Assembly (NCBI RefSeq): GCF_000374185.1
Contig: NZ_KB910518.1
Coordinates: forward strand, 1-64,000
Direction of reading: 5' to 3'
Origin: Paenibacillus sp. HW567
GTDB lineage: Bacteria > Bacillota > Bacilli > Paenibacillales > Paenibacillaceae
Length of the DNA: 64,000 bases
The notes below the pieces were generated by a model that saw only the letters and a list, made by a program, of their open reading frames with translations, ran no database searches and was not told the DNA's origin. This document shows positions 9,317-18,525 of this stretch, in pieces (position 1 is the first letter of the stretch; each line of letters starts with the position of its first letter). The position numbers and the translations under genes are program-made.

Positions 9317-10054
9317 ATGATACAAAAATCAATTCCGAGTTTGTTTACCATTGGTAACTTGATGCTTGGAATGTTTGGTATCATGATGGCGTTTGACGGC
9401 AAGCTGAGCATGGCCGCTATCATGGTGATTATCGCTATGCTGTTAGATGGGCTGGATGGTCGTGTTGCGCGAGCGCTCAAATGTGAAAGCGAATTTGGCA
9501 AAGAGCTGGACTCATTATCTGATGTTGTGTCTTTTGGAGTGGCACCGGCGCTTATCATGTATGTTACAAGCCTGCAGGAATTGAACTCTGCATTAGGCTG
9601 GACGGTTACGGCAATATTTCCGGTATTCGGTGCGCTTCGCCTGGCCCGCTTTAATGTCCGCCCGGGGATTCCGGGATATTTTGTGGGACTTCCAATTCCG
9701 GCGGCAGGTGGAGTGCTTGCTACAATGGCGCTTTTCCATAAAGATGTTTCGGCTCCTTTTATGATAATAGCTACGCTGTTGTTGTCTTATCTCATGGTCA
9801 GCACAGTTAAATATCCGAATTTCAAAAAAGTTGGATTGCCTAAAAAGGCGATTGTAGGTGCGCCGGCGGTCATTGTCGTGGCCGTCACCGTTGCAGTGAT
9901 TTTCCCGGAGCAGATCGGCAAGGTTATCTTTGTTCTGCTTGCTTTATATGCCTTATACGGCTTCAAGCAAAACATTGACCGGCTGACGGCACGCCGTCAC
10001 CGCCGCCGCAGACCGCGTTCGGAAGATAAAATTTACCATTCGAAGAACGGCTAA
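9317..10054 (+). CDS. pssA: CDP-diacylglycerol-serine O-phosphatidyltransferase
   Basis: A 245-residue integral membrane enzyme that makes phosphatidylserine from CDP-diacylglycerol and serine, the route to phosphatidylethanolamine. The CDP-alcohol phosphotransferase motif DGxxARx8Gx3Dx3D is complete: D47, G48, A51, R52, G61, D65 and D69. Several hydrophobic segments follow, and the tail is Arg/Lys rich (ARRHRRRRPRSED). The start ATG follows GAGGTGA. It is not part of the Bacillus subtilis radA-disA-yacL cluster and sits here as an insertion with its own promoter and terminator. A phosphatidylglycerophosphate-type relative is less likely, given the PssA-like N-terminus IPSLFTIGNLMLG. Confidence 0.88.
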   Translation: MIQKSIPSLFTIGNLMLGMFGIMMAFDGKLSMAAIMVIIAMLLDGLDGRVARALKCESEFGKELDSLSDVVSFGVAPALIMYVTSLQELNSALGWTVTAIFPVFGALRLARFNVRPGIPGYFVGLPIPAAGGVLATMALFHKDVSAPFMIIATLLLSYLMVSTVKYPNFKKVGLPKKAIVGAPAVIVVAVTVAVIFPEQIGKVIFVLLALYALYGFKQNIDRLTARRHRRRRPRSEDKIYHSKNG

Positions 10055-10069
10055 TATACAGCGATACAG

Positions 10070-10122
10070 CGCAAAAAGGCTTTGCCATCCCTGAATTCAG
10101 TGGACGGCAAAGCCTTTTTGCG
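10070..10122. terminator. Bidirectional terminator between pssA and the opposing gene
   Basis: CGCAAAAAGGCTTTGCC at 10070-10086 pairs perfectly with GGCAAAGCCTTTTTGCG at 10106-10122. The A-run in the 5' arm and T-run in the 3' arm make it usable from both strands. It lies between the convergent ends of pssA and the minus-strand gene. Confidence 0.88.
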
Positions 10123-10156
10123 TTTACGAGGATGAAGGAGAGCGAGACGGTTCTGG

Positions 10157-10552
10157 TCAGGAGAAATTAAACAATCCGAGTGTAGCACACTTCTGCGATT
10201 CCTTTTTGACAACCTCGTCCATATTAATACCAAGCAGGTTGCACAGTGCTGACATATAGAACAGCTCACGTCCCAGCTCTGAGGCGACTACCTCACGGCA
10301 GTTCTCGCACAGCTCGCCTTCGAGATGAGTTCCCGCGAGTTCCTTGGCTTGCTCAAGTCCTAAAGCAGGCTCGAATACCTGTTTCTTGGCATGCAGTTGA
10401 ATACAACCGCATTCTGTAATGGCTTTGACAACTGCCCGATTAACAGAAGCACTGCTCTGCCCGTTCTTGGACATTACATCCAGAAGACTGCGGTGACGGA
10501 GCAATAGTTCGGAGACTTGATCCTGGAAGGCCTGTAAACTTGGTGCGCTCAT
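10157..10552 (-). CDS. Conserved-looking small cysteine-rich protein, MazG-like tail, function unknown
   Basis: A 131-residue protein that I cannot assign to a named family. It begins with a helical segment, then has ECGC near residues 48-51 and CENC near 82-85, plus two more cysteines in the last 30 residues. The paired cysteines suggest metal binding. The C-terminal half (ELGRELFYMSALCNLLGIN) resembles the helical core of MazG-type nucleotide pyrophosphohydrolases, but the catalytic ExxE acids are not evident. I chose the ATG at 10552 because AGGGGTGA lies just upstream; the reading frame runs open to 10648, but its earlier start codons lack a ribosome site and overlap the promoter. It is the first minus-strand gene of the window and has its own promoter. 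Confidence 0.72.
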   Translation of the reverse strand: MSAPSLQAFQDQVSELLLRHRSLLDVMSKNGQSSASVNRAVVKAITECGCIQLHAKKQVFEPALGLEQAKELAGTHLEGELCENCREVVASELGRELFYMSALCNLLGINMDEVVKKESQKCATLGLFNFS

Positions 10553-10585
10553 TTTCCATTCACCCCTGGGTTCATAATTGAGTTC

Positions 10586-10615
10586 ATTATATGTCAGGTC
10601 CTCCCTTATTTTCAA
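10586..10615 (-). promoter_or_regulatory. Sigma-A promoter of the minus-strand small gene
   Basis: On the minus strand TTGAAA (10610-10615) and a perfect TATAAT (10586-10591) are 18 bp apart. Transcription would start near 10580, about 28 nt before the chosen ATG. This supports 10552 as the start, since earlier codons would lie upstream of transcription. Confidence 0.75.
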
Positions 10616-10764
10616 CCAAGAACAGAAGTTTCCGTGCCTTGTGCACAACCCATAATGTACAGCTCAAGAAAAAATAACGGTCTCCCGGATTATCGTCCAA
10701 AAAATTGGAACATACTGGTGAGGTATAGATCATTTTGGATGAATAAAGGGAGGTGCCTGAGGTT

Positions 10765-11853
10765 ATGTGGAAAAAATTGATTTTGACGCTTGCCGCGTTA
10801 TGCGGGGCTTGGTCCGGTTATACGCTATACCATGCGGCAGAGAGAGGATTCCCGGCAGGAATGGGAAAACTGGGGGAAAGCTTGCCTGTGCAGGGAAGCA
10901 TTTTGTTTGCGGTGCTGGGTGCCATCATTTTTTTGTTTGCGGTGACTTTATGCGCGGAGTGGGGAGGCTCAAAACTGCGGGAGGCGGTGCTGTACTGTTC
11001 GCGTATACCAATGAATGAATTGGCTGCAGGCGTGGCTGGGCTCACGGGAGGGCTTCTGTTGTCACTGCTGCTGTATCCGGCCATGAATTGGCTTGGGAAG
11101 GCGGGGGAGCTGCTGCAGGTGGCCGCTACGATGATTCTCGGCTATATGGGGCTGCGGATCGGACTGGAAAAGAAAGAGGAGCTGGCTTTGCTGTGGACCA
11201 CCGGACGCTGGGGACAGGCGGCTGAACCGGAGGGGCGGGGCCTGGAGGAGCATAAAATCCTCGATACTAGCGTCATTATCGACGGACGGATTGCCGATAT
11301 TTGCAAAACGGGATTTATCGAAGGGACGATTGTCATTCCAGAATTCGTTCTCGAAGAGCTACAGCATATTGCCGATTCTTCAGATCTGCTGAAACGCAAC
11401 CGCGGGCGGCGAGGGCTCGATATTCTCAACAAAATCCAAAAAGAGCTTGATGTAAAGGTCCTGATCTACGAAGGTGATTTCGAAGAAATTTCCGAAGTGG
11501 ACAGCAAGCTGGTCAAGCTGGCTAAGGTGCTGCGCGGCAAGGTAGTGACCAATGATTTTAACCTCAACAAGGTGTGTGAGCTTCAAGGGGTGTCGGTGCT
11601 GAATATCAATGACCTCGCTAATGCGGTGAAGCCGGTCGTGCTGCCTGGCGAAGAAATTATTGTTCAGGTCATTAAGGATGGCAAGGAGCATGGACAAGGT
11701 GTGGCTTATCTCGATGACGGGACAATGATCGTTGTAGAAGGCGGACGTGAATATATTGGCACTACCATGGAGGTGCTGGTAACCAGTGTGCTTCAGACTT
11801 CGGCTGGACGGATGATCTTTGCCAAACCGAAGCTGATGGAAAAGGCGCAATAA
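10765..11853 (+). CDS. yacL: PIN/TRAM domain membrane protein (YacL family)
   Basis: A 362-residue protein with about four membrane helices in residues 1-140, then a PIN-type nuclease domain starting at ILDTSVIIDGRIADI near 171-185, and a C-terminal TRAM domain. PIN acidic residues are kept (DTS, DGR, TNDFN). TRAM domains bind RNA, so a membrane-tethered nuclease or RNA-binding role is inferred; no substrate is established to my knowledge. ATG 10765 is preceded at 11 nt by GGGAGG. A GTG at 10753 overlaps that ribosome site and is rejected. It precedes ispD as in Bacillus subtilis. Confidence 0.9.
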   Translation: MWKKLILTLAALCGAWSGYTLYHAAERGFPAGMGKLGESLPVQGSILFAVLGAIIFLFAVTLCAEWGGSKLREAVLYCSRIPMNELAAGVAGLTGGLLLSLLLYPAMNWLGKAGELLQVAATMILGYMGLRIGLEKKEELALLWTTGRWGQAAEPEGRGLEEHKILDTSVIIDGRIADICKTGFIEGTIVIPEFVLEELQHIADSSDLLKRNRGRRGLDILNKIQKELDVKVLIYEGDFEEISEVDSKLVKLAKVLRGKVVTNDFNLNKVCELQGVSVLNINDLANAVKPVVLPGEEIIVQVIKDGKEHGQGVAYLDDGTMIVVEGGREYIGTTMEVLVTSVLQTSAGRMIFAKPKLMEKAQ

Positions 11854-11946
11854 TCGGATTCGAGGCGCTGAAGCTGTCCAAATGGGTTGGAAATGGCCGC
11901 CAAACACGTTATGATGGGGATATACGTGAGGACAGGAGCAGACAGA

Positions 11947-12645
11947 ATGCCAAACAGTGTGGGCGTCGTGATCGTGGCGGCGGGCAGAGGGACAAGAATG
12001 GGGACTGCGGAGAGCAAGCAGTATTTGCTTTTGCAGGGCAAACCGATAATCGTTCATACCCTTGAGGTATTTCAGCGGCATCCGCTTATTTCTGAAATCG
12101 TACTCGTTACAGGTGAAGAGGATGTAGAACGTTGTCAGGAGTGGATTATCACCTACAAGCTCGGCAAAGTAGCCGCCGTAGTAGCCGGAGGCTCCGAACG
12201 TCAGCATTCCGTCTACCGGGGGCTGGGGAACCTTGGGACAACCTGGGTGATGGTGCATGATGGTGTCCGTCCGTTTGTGCAGGAGAAGGAGATTACAGCC
12301 TGCTACGAGCGTGCCCGGGAGATTGGTGCATCGGTGCTCGCTGTGCCGGTGAAAGATACGATCAAGCAGGTGAACACAGAAGGCAAGGTGCTGTCCACGC
12401 CTGATCGGCGAAGTCTGTGGGCGATTCAGACCCCGCAGACTTTTCGTCTTTCTGAGTTGCTGAACGCCTACAAGGAGGCGGAGCGTGACGGGTTTCTCGG
12501 CACCGATGATTCAAGCCTGGCAGAACGCAGCGGCATTCCGGTTGCTGTAGTGGAGGGAAGTTACGGAAATATTAAGATTACTACGCCGGAAGATCTCGAT
12601 TTTGCCGAATTTACACAAAGAAACAGGGGAGAGGTACAAACATGA
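11947..12645 (+). CDS. ispD: 2-C-methyl-D-erythritol 4-phosphate cytidylyltransferase
   Basis: A 232-residue enzyme of the MEP isoprenoid pathway that joins CTP and MEP. The nucleotide-binding N-terminus [13 protein letters not shown] and the VHDGVRPF and TPQTFR motifs are present. I chose ATG 11947, 8 nt after AGGAG, which gives the usual family length; the frame is open 20 codons further upstream without support. The stop overlaps the start of ispF by 4 nt (ATGA), showing translational coupling with the next-but-one pathway step. Confidence 0.96.
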   Translation: MPNSVGVVIVAAGRGTRMGTAESKQYLLLQGKPIIVHTLEVFQRHPLISEIVLVTGEEDVERCQEWIITYKLGKVAAVVAGGSERQHSVYRGLGNLGTTWVMVHDGVRPFVQEKEITACYERAREIGASVLAVPVKDTIKQVNTEGKVLSTPDRRSLWAIQTPQTFRLSELLNAYKEAERDGFLGTDDSSLAERSGIPVAVVEGSYGNIKITTPEDLDFAEFTQRNRGEVQT

Positions 12646-13130
12646 TTGCTGTAGGACAAGGATTTGATGTACACCAGATGGTGGAAGGAAGGCCGTGCAT
12701 TATTGGCGGGGTTACCATTCCTTATGAAAAAGGCTTGCTCGGTCATTCTGATGCTGATGTGCTGCTGCATGCAGTGAGCGATGCTATCCTTGGGGCGCTG
12801 GGGCTTGGAGATATCGGCAGACATTTTCCCGATACTGACCCGGCTTTTAAGGATGCGGACAGCTTGAAGCTGCTGGAACATGTGTGGGCGCTTGCCCGCG
12901 AGCGTGGCTATAAGCTGGGAAATATTGATTCTACCATCATTGCCCAGAAGCCGAAGATGGCGCCATACATCCCGCAAATGACCGAGATTATTGCCAAGGC
13001 GCTGGGTGCCGAGAGCTCAAGAGTGAATGTCAAAGCAACCACTACCGAGCAGTTAGGCTTTACTGGACGCGGTGAAGGAATTGCGGCACAATCTATTGTC
13101 TGTCTGCTCCAAGATGTGATATCATCTTGA
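12642..13130 (+). CDS. ispF: 2-C-methyl-D-erythritol 2,4-cyclodiphosphate synthase
   Basis: A 162-residue trimeric metal enzyme of the MEP pathway, making the cyclodiphosphate intermediate. Metal ligands D9 and H11 (GFDVH) and the [10 protein letters not shown] segment holding the third ligand are clear. [16 protein letters not shown] is the typical C-terminal signature. It overlaps ispD by 4 nt. GAGAGG lies upstream of the ATG. Confidence 0.97.
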   Translation: MIAVGQGFDVHQMVEGRPCIIGGVTIPYEKGLLGHSDADVLLHAVSDAILGALGLGDIGRHFPDTDPAFKDADSLKLLEHVWALARERGYKLGNIDSTIIAQKPKMAPYIPQMTEIIAKALGAESSRVNVKATTTEQLGFTGRGEGIAAQSIVCLLQDVISS

Positions 13131-13180
13131 GATGGCTGTATGCAGCCTAATATTAACCATTATGAAGCGGAGGGAATGAC

Positions 13181-14647
13181 ATGGCGGATCAAGTCCGGGT
13201 GCGTTACGCACCAAGCCCTACGGGACATTTACATATCGGAAATGCCAGAACGGCGTTATTTAACTATTTGTTTGCCCGTAATCTGGGCGGCAAATTCATT
13301 ATCCGGATCGAAGATACGGACGTGAAGCGCAATATCGCTGAAGGCGAAGAAAGCCAGCTTAAATATTTGAAATGGCTGGGAATGGATTGGGATGAAAGTG
13401 TCGATGTCGGCGGAGAATACGGACCTTACCGTCAGACCGAACGTCTCGATCTGTACCGTGTGCATTGGCAGGATCTATTGGACCGGGGCCTTGCATATCG
13501 CTGCTATTGCACTGAAGAGGAGCTTGAAGCGGAACGCGAAGAACAGACGGCCCGTGGCGAAACTCCGCGGTATTCAGGCAAGCACCGTAATTTGACGGAA
13601 GAGCAGCGTCTTGCCTATGAAGCGGAAGGACGCGTAGCCAGCATCCGTTTCCGGGTGCCGGAGGACCGCACTTATACCTTTGATGATATCGTAAAAGGCA
13701 GCATTTCTTTTAACTCCAAAGAAATGGGCGATTTTGTAATTGTGAAGAAGGATGGAATACCGACCTATAACTTTGCCGTAGCCGTGGATGATCATCTGAT
13801 GGATATCTCGCATGTGCTGCGTGGGGAAGATCATATTTCCAACACGCCGCGCCAGTTGATGATTTATGAGGCCCTTGGCTGGGAACCACCGCTGTTTGGC
13901 CATATGACTCTGATAGTCGGCGATGATCACAAGAAGCTGAGCAAACGGAATGAATCTATTATTCAGTTCATTGAGCAGTACGATCAACTGGGCTATCTGC
14001 CGGAAGCGCTGTTCAACTTCATCGCACTGCTCGGCTGGTCGCCGGAAGGTGAAGAGGAGATTTTCAGCCAAGAAGGGCTGATCTCAATTTTCAATGCGAA
14101 CCGTCTGTCTAAGAGCCCGGCGGTATTCGATACGAACAAGCTGGCTCATTTGAATAATCACTATATCAAGCATGCCGATCCAAAGCGAATCGCCGCGCTC
14201 GCCATTCCTCATTTGCAACAAGCGGGAAGATTGCCGGAGAAGCTTAACGAAGAACAGCAGGCTTGGGCGGAAAGTCTGGTTGCACTGTACCAGGAGCAGA
14301 TGACCTCTGCCTCGAATATTGTGGAGCTATCCGAACTGTTTTTCCGCAGCCATGTGGAGCTTGAGTCGGAAGAAGCTGCTCAGATTCTTGCTGAGAGCCA
14401 GGTGCCGGAGGTTTTGTCTGCTTTCCTTGTCAAAGTAGAGGCGACTGATGAATTTACACCGGCCAATATGGCCGTTCTGATCAAAGAAGTGCAGAAAGAA
14501 ACCGGACATAAGGGCAAAGCGCTGTTTATGCCGATTCGTGTCGCTTTGACCGGACAAACGCATGGCCGTGATTTGAATGCAACGATTGTGCTGCTCGGCC
14601 GTGACCGGGTCATTGATCGTCTGAAGTCGCAAATTAAAGAGGCTTAG
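13181..14647 (+). CDS. gltX: Glutamyl-tRNA synthetase
   Basis: A 488-residue class Ic aminoacyl-tRNA synthetase that charges tRNA-Glu and, in Firmicutes lacking GlnRS, usually also mischarges tRNA-Gln for the amidotransferase route. The HIGH-type motif [14 protein letters not shown] starts near residue 10. KLSKRN near 251-256 is the KMSKS loop. The C-terminal helical domain for anticodon recognition is full length. ATG follows GGAGGGA. It is 50 nt after ispF and precedes the cysteine T-box block. Confidence 0.97.
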   Translation: MADQVRVRYAPSPTGHLHIGNARTALFNYLFARNLGGKFIIRIEDTDVKRNIAEGEESQLKYLKWLGMDWDESVDVGGEYGPYRQTERLDLYRVHWQDLLDRGLAYRCYCTEEELEAEREEQTARGETPRYSGKHRNLTEEQRLAYEAEGRVASIRFRVPEDRTYTFDDIVKGSISFNSKEMGDFVIVKKDGIPTYNFAVAVDDHLMDISHVLRGEDHISNTPRQLMIYEALGWEPPLFGHMTLIVGDDHKKLSKRNESIIQFIEQYDQLGYLPEALFNFIALLGWSPEGEEEIFSQEGLISIFNANRLSKSPAVFDTNKLAHLNNHYIKHADPKRIAALAIPHLQQAGRLPEKLNEEQQAWAESLVALYQEQMTSASNIVELSELFFRSHVELESEEAAQILAESQVPEVLSAFLVKVEATDEFTPANMAVLIKEVQKETGHKGKALFMPIRVALTGQTHGRDLNATIVLLGRDRVIDRLKSQIKEA

Positions 14648-14673
14648 AGCGGGATAACCGGAGGGGCAGCCCC

Positions 14674-14702
14674 TTGTCAGGCCTTAGTCTTTTCGCTAAG
14701 AT
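14674..14702 (+). promoter_or_regulatory. Likely promoter of the T-box cysE-cysS transcript
   Basis: TTGTCA at 14674-14679 and TAAGAT at 14697-14702 are 17 bp apart. The predicted start near 14709 is just ahead of the T-box stem I. The -10 is weak, so this is moderately supported. Confidence 0.55.
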
Positions 14703-14721
14703 AGAAGAATATGATAATAGC

Positions 14722-15022
14722 TGGGATCAGGAAAAGTACGCGTATAAGGACAATTACCAGAGAGAATAACCGCTAAGGGATGTTTCCTTACAGGCTGGGA
14801 GTTATTCATTTGTCCGCCGCTGAACATGCGCCTGTGAGCTGCTCGGTTGAGCATTCCTGCTTGGGATGTTAGACCGTGCCGGAAACGTTGCCGTTACAGA
14901 CGCCAAGAGGGATGGAGCATCTACTGGCAAGTCATCATGAAGACAGTGAGTATGCACAAGTCCAAGCAGAGTGGAACCGCGGTTATACGTCTCTGCAGCT
15001 TTATGCTGCAGGGGCGTTTTTT
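14722..15022 (+). promoter_or_regulatory. T-box riboswitch, probably cysteine-specific
   Basis: This leader fills most of the 517-nt gap between gltX and cysE. It has an AGAGAG element near 14758-14763 in stem I, and the T-box sequence GAGTGGAACCGCGG at 14969-14982. GCAGAG at 14966-14971 can pair with CTCTGC at 14991-14996 to form the antiterminator, which excludes the terminator below. A TGC at 14827-14829, following CTGAACA, is a plausible cysteine specifier codon. It would let uncharged tRNA-Cys switch on cysE-cysS. The T-box class is clear; the specifier assignment is inferred from the position and the genes. Confidence 0.9.
14987..15022 (+). terminator. T-box intrinsic terminator
   Basis: ACGTCTCTGCAGC at 14987-14999 pairs with GCTGCAGGGGCGT at 15005-15017 with two G-U pairs, followed by a T run. 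Its 5' arm contains the CTCTGC used by the antiterminator, so the two folds are mutually exclusive. Confidence 0.93.
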
Positions 15023-15164
15023 GTTGAAATTTCGGGGCGTGGTGTTCATTTCAAACCAAGGCTCATAGGATGCGTACAGATAGAAAGCGTGGGCCGGAGA
15101 TAATTCCTTCCTTATGCATACCTGTAAACAGGAGGCGGGGAAGCCAAAGAAGAGGGGAACCGTG

Positions 15165-15857
15165 ATGTTTAAGCATATCAAATCGGACATTCGGGCAGTA
15201 TTCGACAACGATCCCGCAGCCCGCAGTTGGTTCGAGGTTGTCTTCACCTATGCCGGACTTCACGCCATTTGGGCGCACCGGCTCGCGCATTTTTTCTACA
15301 AGCGGCGCTGGTTCACGCTCGCACGAATCGTTTCCCAAGTCAGCAGATTCATGACCGGTGTTGAAATCCATCCCGGCGCCACCATTGGCAGCAGATTGTT
15401 TATCGACCATGGAATGGGAATTGTCATCGGAGAAACCTGTGAAATTGGTGATGATGTGATTATCTATCAAGGGGTTACGCTCGGGGGAACCGGAAAGGAA
15501 AAGGGAAAGCGGCATCCAACCGTCGGCAACAACGTTGTTATAGGCTCAGGCGCGAAAGTACTCGGATCATTCCAGATTGGCGATAATTGCAATATCGGCT
15601 CTAACTCAGTGGTCCTGCGGGAAGTGCCAAGCAACAGCACAGTGGTAGGCAATCCTGGCCGTGTGGTTAAGCGCAACGGAGAACGGGTATCCGACCGCCT
15701 CGACCATACCAAGATGCCGGACCCGCTTATCGACTCCCTGCGCTTCCTGCAGAAGGAGATCGAGGAAATCAGAGAGCAGCTAGGCACAGAAGACAAGCAA
15801 AAACAAGAGCAGCGCAGGCTGGAAAGCCAGCAGTATATCGGCGATTACGAAATATAA
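15165..15857 (+). CDS. cysE: Serine O-acetyltransferase
   Basis: A 230-residue left-handed beta-helix enzyme that acetylates serine to O-acetylserine, the precursor of cysteine. An N-terminal helical region is followed by hexapeptide repeats (GVEIHPGATIGSRLFIDHG from about residue 63, GVTLGGTG near 99-106). The catalytic His-Asp pair lies in FIDHGMG. The C-terminus has an extra charged helix (REQLGTEDKQKQEQRR). I chose ATG 15165, 6-7 nt after AGAGGGGA. It is the first gene under the T-box, with cysS 21 nt downstream. Confidence 0.95.
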   Translation: MFKHIKSDIRAVFDNDPAARSWFEVVFTYAGLHAIWAHRLAHFFYKRRWFTLARIVSQVSRFMTGVEIHPGATIGSRLFIDHGMGIVIGETCEIGDDVIIYQGVTLGGTGKEKGKRHPTVGNNVVIGSGAKVLGSFQIGDNCNIGSNSVVLREVPSNSTVVGNPGRVVKRNGERVSDRLDHTKMPDPLIDSLRFLQKEIEEIREQLGTEDKQKQEQRRLESQQYIGDYEI

Positions 15858-15878
15858 TCAGGAAGGATTGGGAAAAGA

Positions 15879-17285
15879 ATGGCTTTGCAAATTTACAACA
15901 CAATGTCCCGCAGCAAGGAACTGTTTGCGCCGCAGGAGCCAGGCAAGGTGAAAATGTACGTCTGCGGTCCAACGGTTTATGGCTATATGCATATTGGAAA
16001 TGCCAGACCGATTATCGTTTTTGATATGGTTCGGAACTACCTGGAGCACATCGGCAATGAAGTGCAGTACATTACGAATTTCACGGATGTGGACGACAAG
16101 CTGATCCGCAAAGCGGAGGAAATGAACACCACTGTAGCTGAGGTCGCGGAGATTTTCATTGCGGCTTACCGTGAAGATATCGCGGGTCTGGGCGTGAAGC
16201 CGGCAACAATGAATCCGCGCGTAACGCAGAGCATGGACCTGATTATCGAGTTCATTAAGGAGCTTGAGGAAAAAGGCTACGCATATGAAAATGGCGGCGA
16301 CGTCTACTACCGCACAGCCAAGTTTGCCGACTACGGCAAGCTGTCCCGCCAGAATCTGGAGGAGCTGCATTTCGGCATACGGGTGGAAGTGGATTCGCGC
16401 AAAGAAAAGCCGGAGGATTTTGTGCTCTGGAAGGCAGCCAAACCGGGCGAAGTTCACTGGCACAGCCCTTGGGGCGAGGGACGTCCAGGCTGGCATATTG
16501 AGTGCTCGGCTATGGCCCGCGAATTTCTTGGCGACACTATTGATATTCACGGCGGTGGGCAGGATCTGCAGTTCCCGCACCATGAATGCGAATGCGCTCA
16601 GACAGAAGCATTAACAGGCAAGCCACTGTCCAACTACTGGATGCACAACGGATTTATTAATATCGGCGACGAAAAAATGTCGAAATCGCTCGGAAACGGT
16701 CATCTTGTAAAAGACATCCGCGAGCGCTTCAAAGCCGGGACCATCCGTTATTTCATGCTCTCCACCCATTACCGTAATCCGCTGAATTTCACGGAAGAAT
16801 CCATGCTGTCGGCTGAAAAAAGCGCTGAGCGTATTGCTCTCGCAGAGAGCAATGTGAAGCATCGGCTGGAGCTTGATTCAGCAGGTGCCGAAGGAGAGGC
16901 CAGCGGGCAGATTACGGGGCACCTGTCAGCGATTATCAATAATTTTCATGCCAAAATGCAGGATGACTTCAACACGCCGGATGCGATTACAGCGGTGTTC
17001 GATTGGGTAAGCCTTGCGAACAATACACTTGCGAATACAGACGCGTTGTCCGCAGACTTTGCCGCACTGTTGAAGGTTTTTGCCGAGATGAATGCGGTGC
17101 TGCGCCTTACTCCCGAACGGGATGAAGAGGCTGCCGGTGAAGAAGTGGAGCGTCTGATTGCTGAGCGGGCCGAGGCACGCAAGAATAAGAACTGGAGCCG
17201 TTCCGATGAGATCCGCGATGAACTGAACGCCATGGGTATTCTGCTTGAGGACACTCCTCAAGGCATGCGGTGGCGGCGGAAATGA
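15879..17285 (+). CDS. cysS: Cysteinyl-tRNA synthetase
   Basis: A 468-residue class Ia synthetase. The HIGH motif appears as YMHIGNARP near 32-40 and the KMSKS motif as KMSKSLG near 265-271. The zinc-binding cysteine CGPTVYGY is near residue 28. C-terminal DALR and anticodon regions are complete. It shares the T-box leader with cysE, so cysteine synthesis and charging rise together when tRNA-Cys is uncharged. Its stop codon overlaps the start of mrnC. Confidence 0.97.
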   Translation: MALQIYNTMSRSKELFAPQEPGKVKMYVCGPTVYGYMHIGNARPIIVFDMVRNYLEHIGNEVQYITNFTDVDDKLIRKAEEMNTTVAEVAEIFIAAYREDIAGLGVKPATMNPRVTQSMDLIIEFIKELEEKGYAYENGGDVYYRTAKFADYGKLSRQNLEELHFGIRVEVDSRKEKPEDFVLWKAAKPGEVHWHSPWGEGRPGWHIECSAMAREFLGDTIDIHGGGQDLQFPHHECECAQTEALTGKPLSNYWMHNGFINIGDEKMSKSLGNGHLVKDIRERFKAGTIRYFMLSTHYRNPLNFTEESMLSAEKSAERIALAESNVKHRLELDSAGAEGEASGQITGHLSAIINNFHAKMQDDFNTPDAITAVFDWVSLANNTLANTDALSADFAALLKVFAEMNAVLRLTPERDEEAAGEEVERLIAERAEARKNKNWSRSDEIRDELNAMGILLEDTPQGMRWRRK

Positions 17286-17719
17286 GCGGGTCATTCCAAC
17301 CGGAGAGCGCCTGGTTTCCCTATGAGCCTTCCAAGCAGGCCCGGCTGCTCCCGCCGCTCGTGCTGGCGTATGCGGGTGATGCCATTTACGAGGTGGCGGT
17401 CCGCCAGTACCTGATTTCACTGCCGAACCTGCGCCCGAACCATTTGCACCGTGCAGCGACAGGGTTGGTCTCGGCCAAAGCGCAGAGCACAATTCTGGCT
17501 TATCTTGAGCCGCTGCTTACCGAGGAGGAGAAGGATGTCGCCCGGCAAGGGCGGAATGCCAAATCGGGGACAATCCCCAAAAATGCAGATGTGCTGGAGT
17601 ACCGTCACGCTACCGGATTTGAATGTCTGATCGGTTATTTGTATTACACAGGCCAGCAGGCCCGCATACAAGAAATCGTTCACAGCAGCTTTGAATACAT
17701 GATGAACCGGCCGAAGTAA
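17282..17719 (+). CDS. mrnC: Mini-ribonuclease III (23S rRNA maturation)
   Basis: A 145-residue RNase III catalytic domain without a double-stranded RNA-binding domain. The fold carries LAYAGDAIYEVAVRQYL near residues 26-42, with the catalytic Asp, and EYRHATGFECLIGYLYY near 107-123, with the second acidic site. In Bacillus, Mini-III trims 23S rRNA ends. The start ATG overlaps the cysS stop (ATGA); a GTG 12 nt earlier is an alternative start. It fits the fixed cysS-mrnC-rlmB-rae1 order. Confidence 0.93.
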   Translation: MSGSFQPESAWFPYEPSKQARLLPPLVLAYAGDAIYEVAVRQYLISLPNLRPNHLHRAATGLVSAKAQSTILAYLEPLLTEEEKDVARQGRNAKSGTIPKNADVLEYRHATGFECLIGYLYYTGQQARIQEIVHSSFEYMMNRPK

Positions 17720-17761
17720 GGCTTTTTCGGGATATAGATTTATAGAATAGGAGGCATGAAC

Positions 17762-18523
17762 ATGGAAGATTTGAAGACAGAAGAGGAAGTGTTGGCTGGC
17801 AAGCATTCAGTGCTTGAAGCGCTTCGTGCCGGCCGTACCCTTAATAAAATATGGATTGCCGAAACGGCACAAAAGCATTTGACCGCACCGATTATCGCCG
17901 AAGCACGCAAAGCGGGGATTGTAATCCAGCATGTGGATAAAAGGAAGCTGGACCAGCTTGCCCCTGGTGTGCAGCATCAGGGAGTAGTGGCACAGGCGGC
18001 GCCATTTGCCTATGCCGAGGTGGAGGACATTCTGGCAGCAGCAGAAGCCAAGGGGGAACCGCCGTTTCTTATATTGCTGGATGAAATCGAAGATCCGCAC
18101 AATCTGGGTTCTATTCTGCGTACCGCCGATTGCACCGGTGTGCATGGAGTCATCGTTCCCAAACGGCGCTCGGCGCAGATCACAGCTACTGTATCCAAAA
18201 CCTCCGCAGGGGCTGTGGAATATGTTCCTGTCGCACGGGTGACCAATCTCGGACAGACGATAGACCGGCTTAAGGAGCTGGGGGTCTGGGTAGTCGGCAC
18301 TGATGTGGATACCGATCAGAATCTGTATGCTTCTGATATTTTTGCAGGTCCGGTGGCTGTGGTAATCGGCAATGAGAATAAAGGGATGGGCCGTTTGATC
18401 CGGGAAAAATGCGATGTGCTGCTGAAGCTGCCTATGGCCGGAAAGATCAATTCGCTAAATGCTTCAGTCGCCGCCGGCGTAGTTATGTATGAGGTGCTGC
18501 GCCGCCGGCATCAGCAAGGGTAG
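17762..18523 (+). CDS. rlmB: 23S rRNA (guanosine-2'-O-)-methyltransferase RlmB family
   Basis: A 253-residue SpoU-type SPOUT methyltransferase. An N-terminal substrate-binding domain (residues 1-80) is followed by the knotted SAM domain with NLGSILRTAD near 118-127, VIGNENKGM near 201-209 and LPMAGKINSLNASVAAGV near 223-240. It methylates 23S rRNA in E. coli; the Firmicutes target may differ. ATG 17762 lies 7 nt after AGGAGG; the ATG at 17756 is only one base from that site and is rejected. rae1 begins 2 nt after the stop. Confidence 0.94.
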   Translation: MEDLKTEEEVLAGKHSVLEALRAGRTLNKIWIAETAQKHLTAPIIAEARKAGIVIQHVDKRKLDQLAPGVQHQGVVAQAAPFAYAEVEDILAAAEAKGEPPFLILLDEIEDPHNLGSILRTADCTGVHGVIVPKRRSAQITATVSKTSAGAVEYVPVARVTNLGQTIDRLKELGVWVVGTDVDTDQNLYASDIFAGPVAVVIGNENKGMGRLIREKCDVLLKLPMAGKINSLNASVAAGVVMYEVLRRRHQQG

Positions 18524-18525
18524 CG

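Noticed and set aside
14847..15103. Two short open frames inside the cysE leader
   Set aside because: They lie within the T-box structure and terminator and lack ribosome sites.
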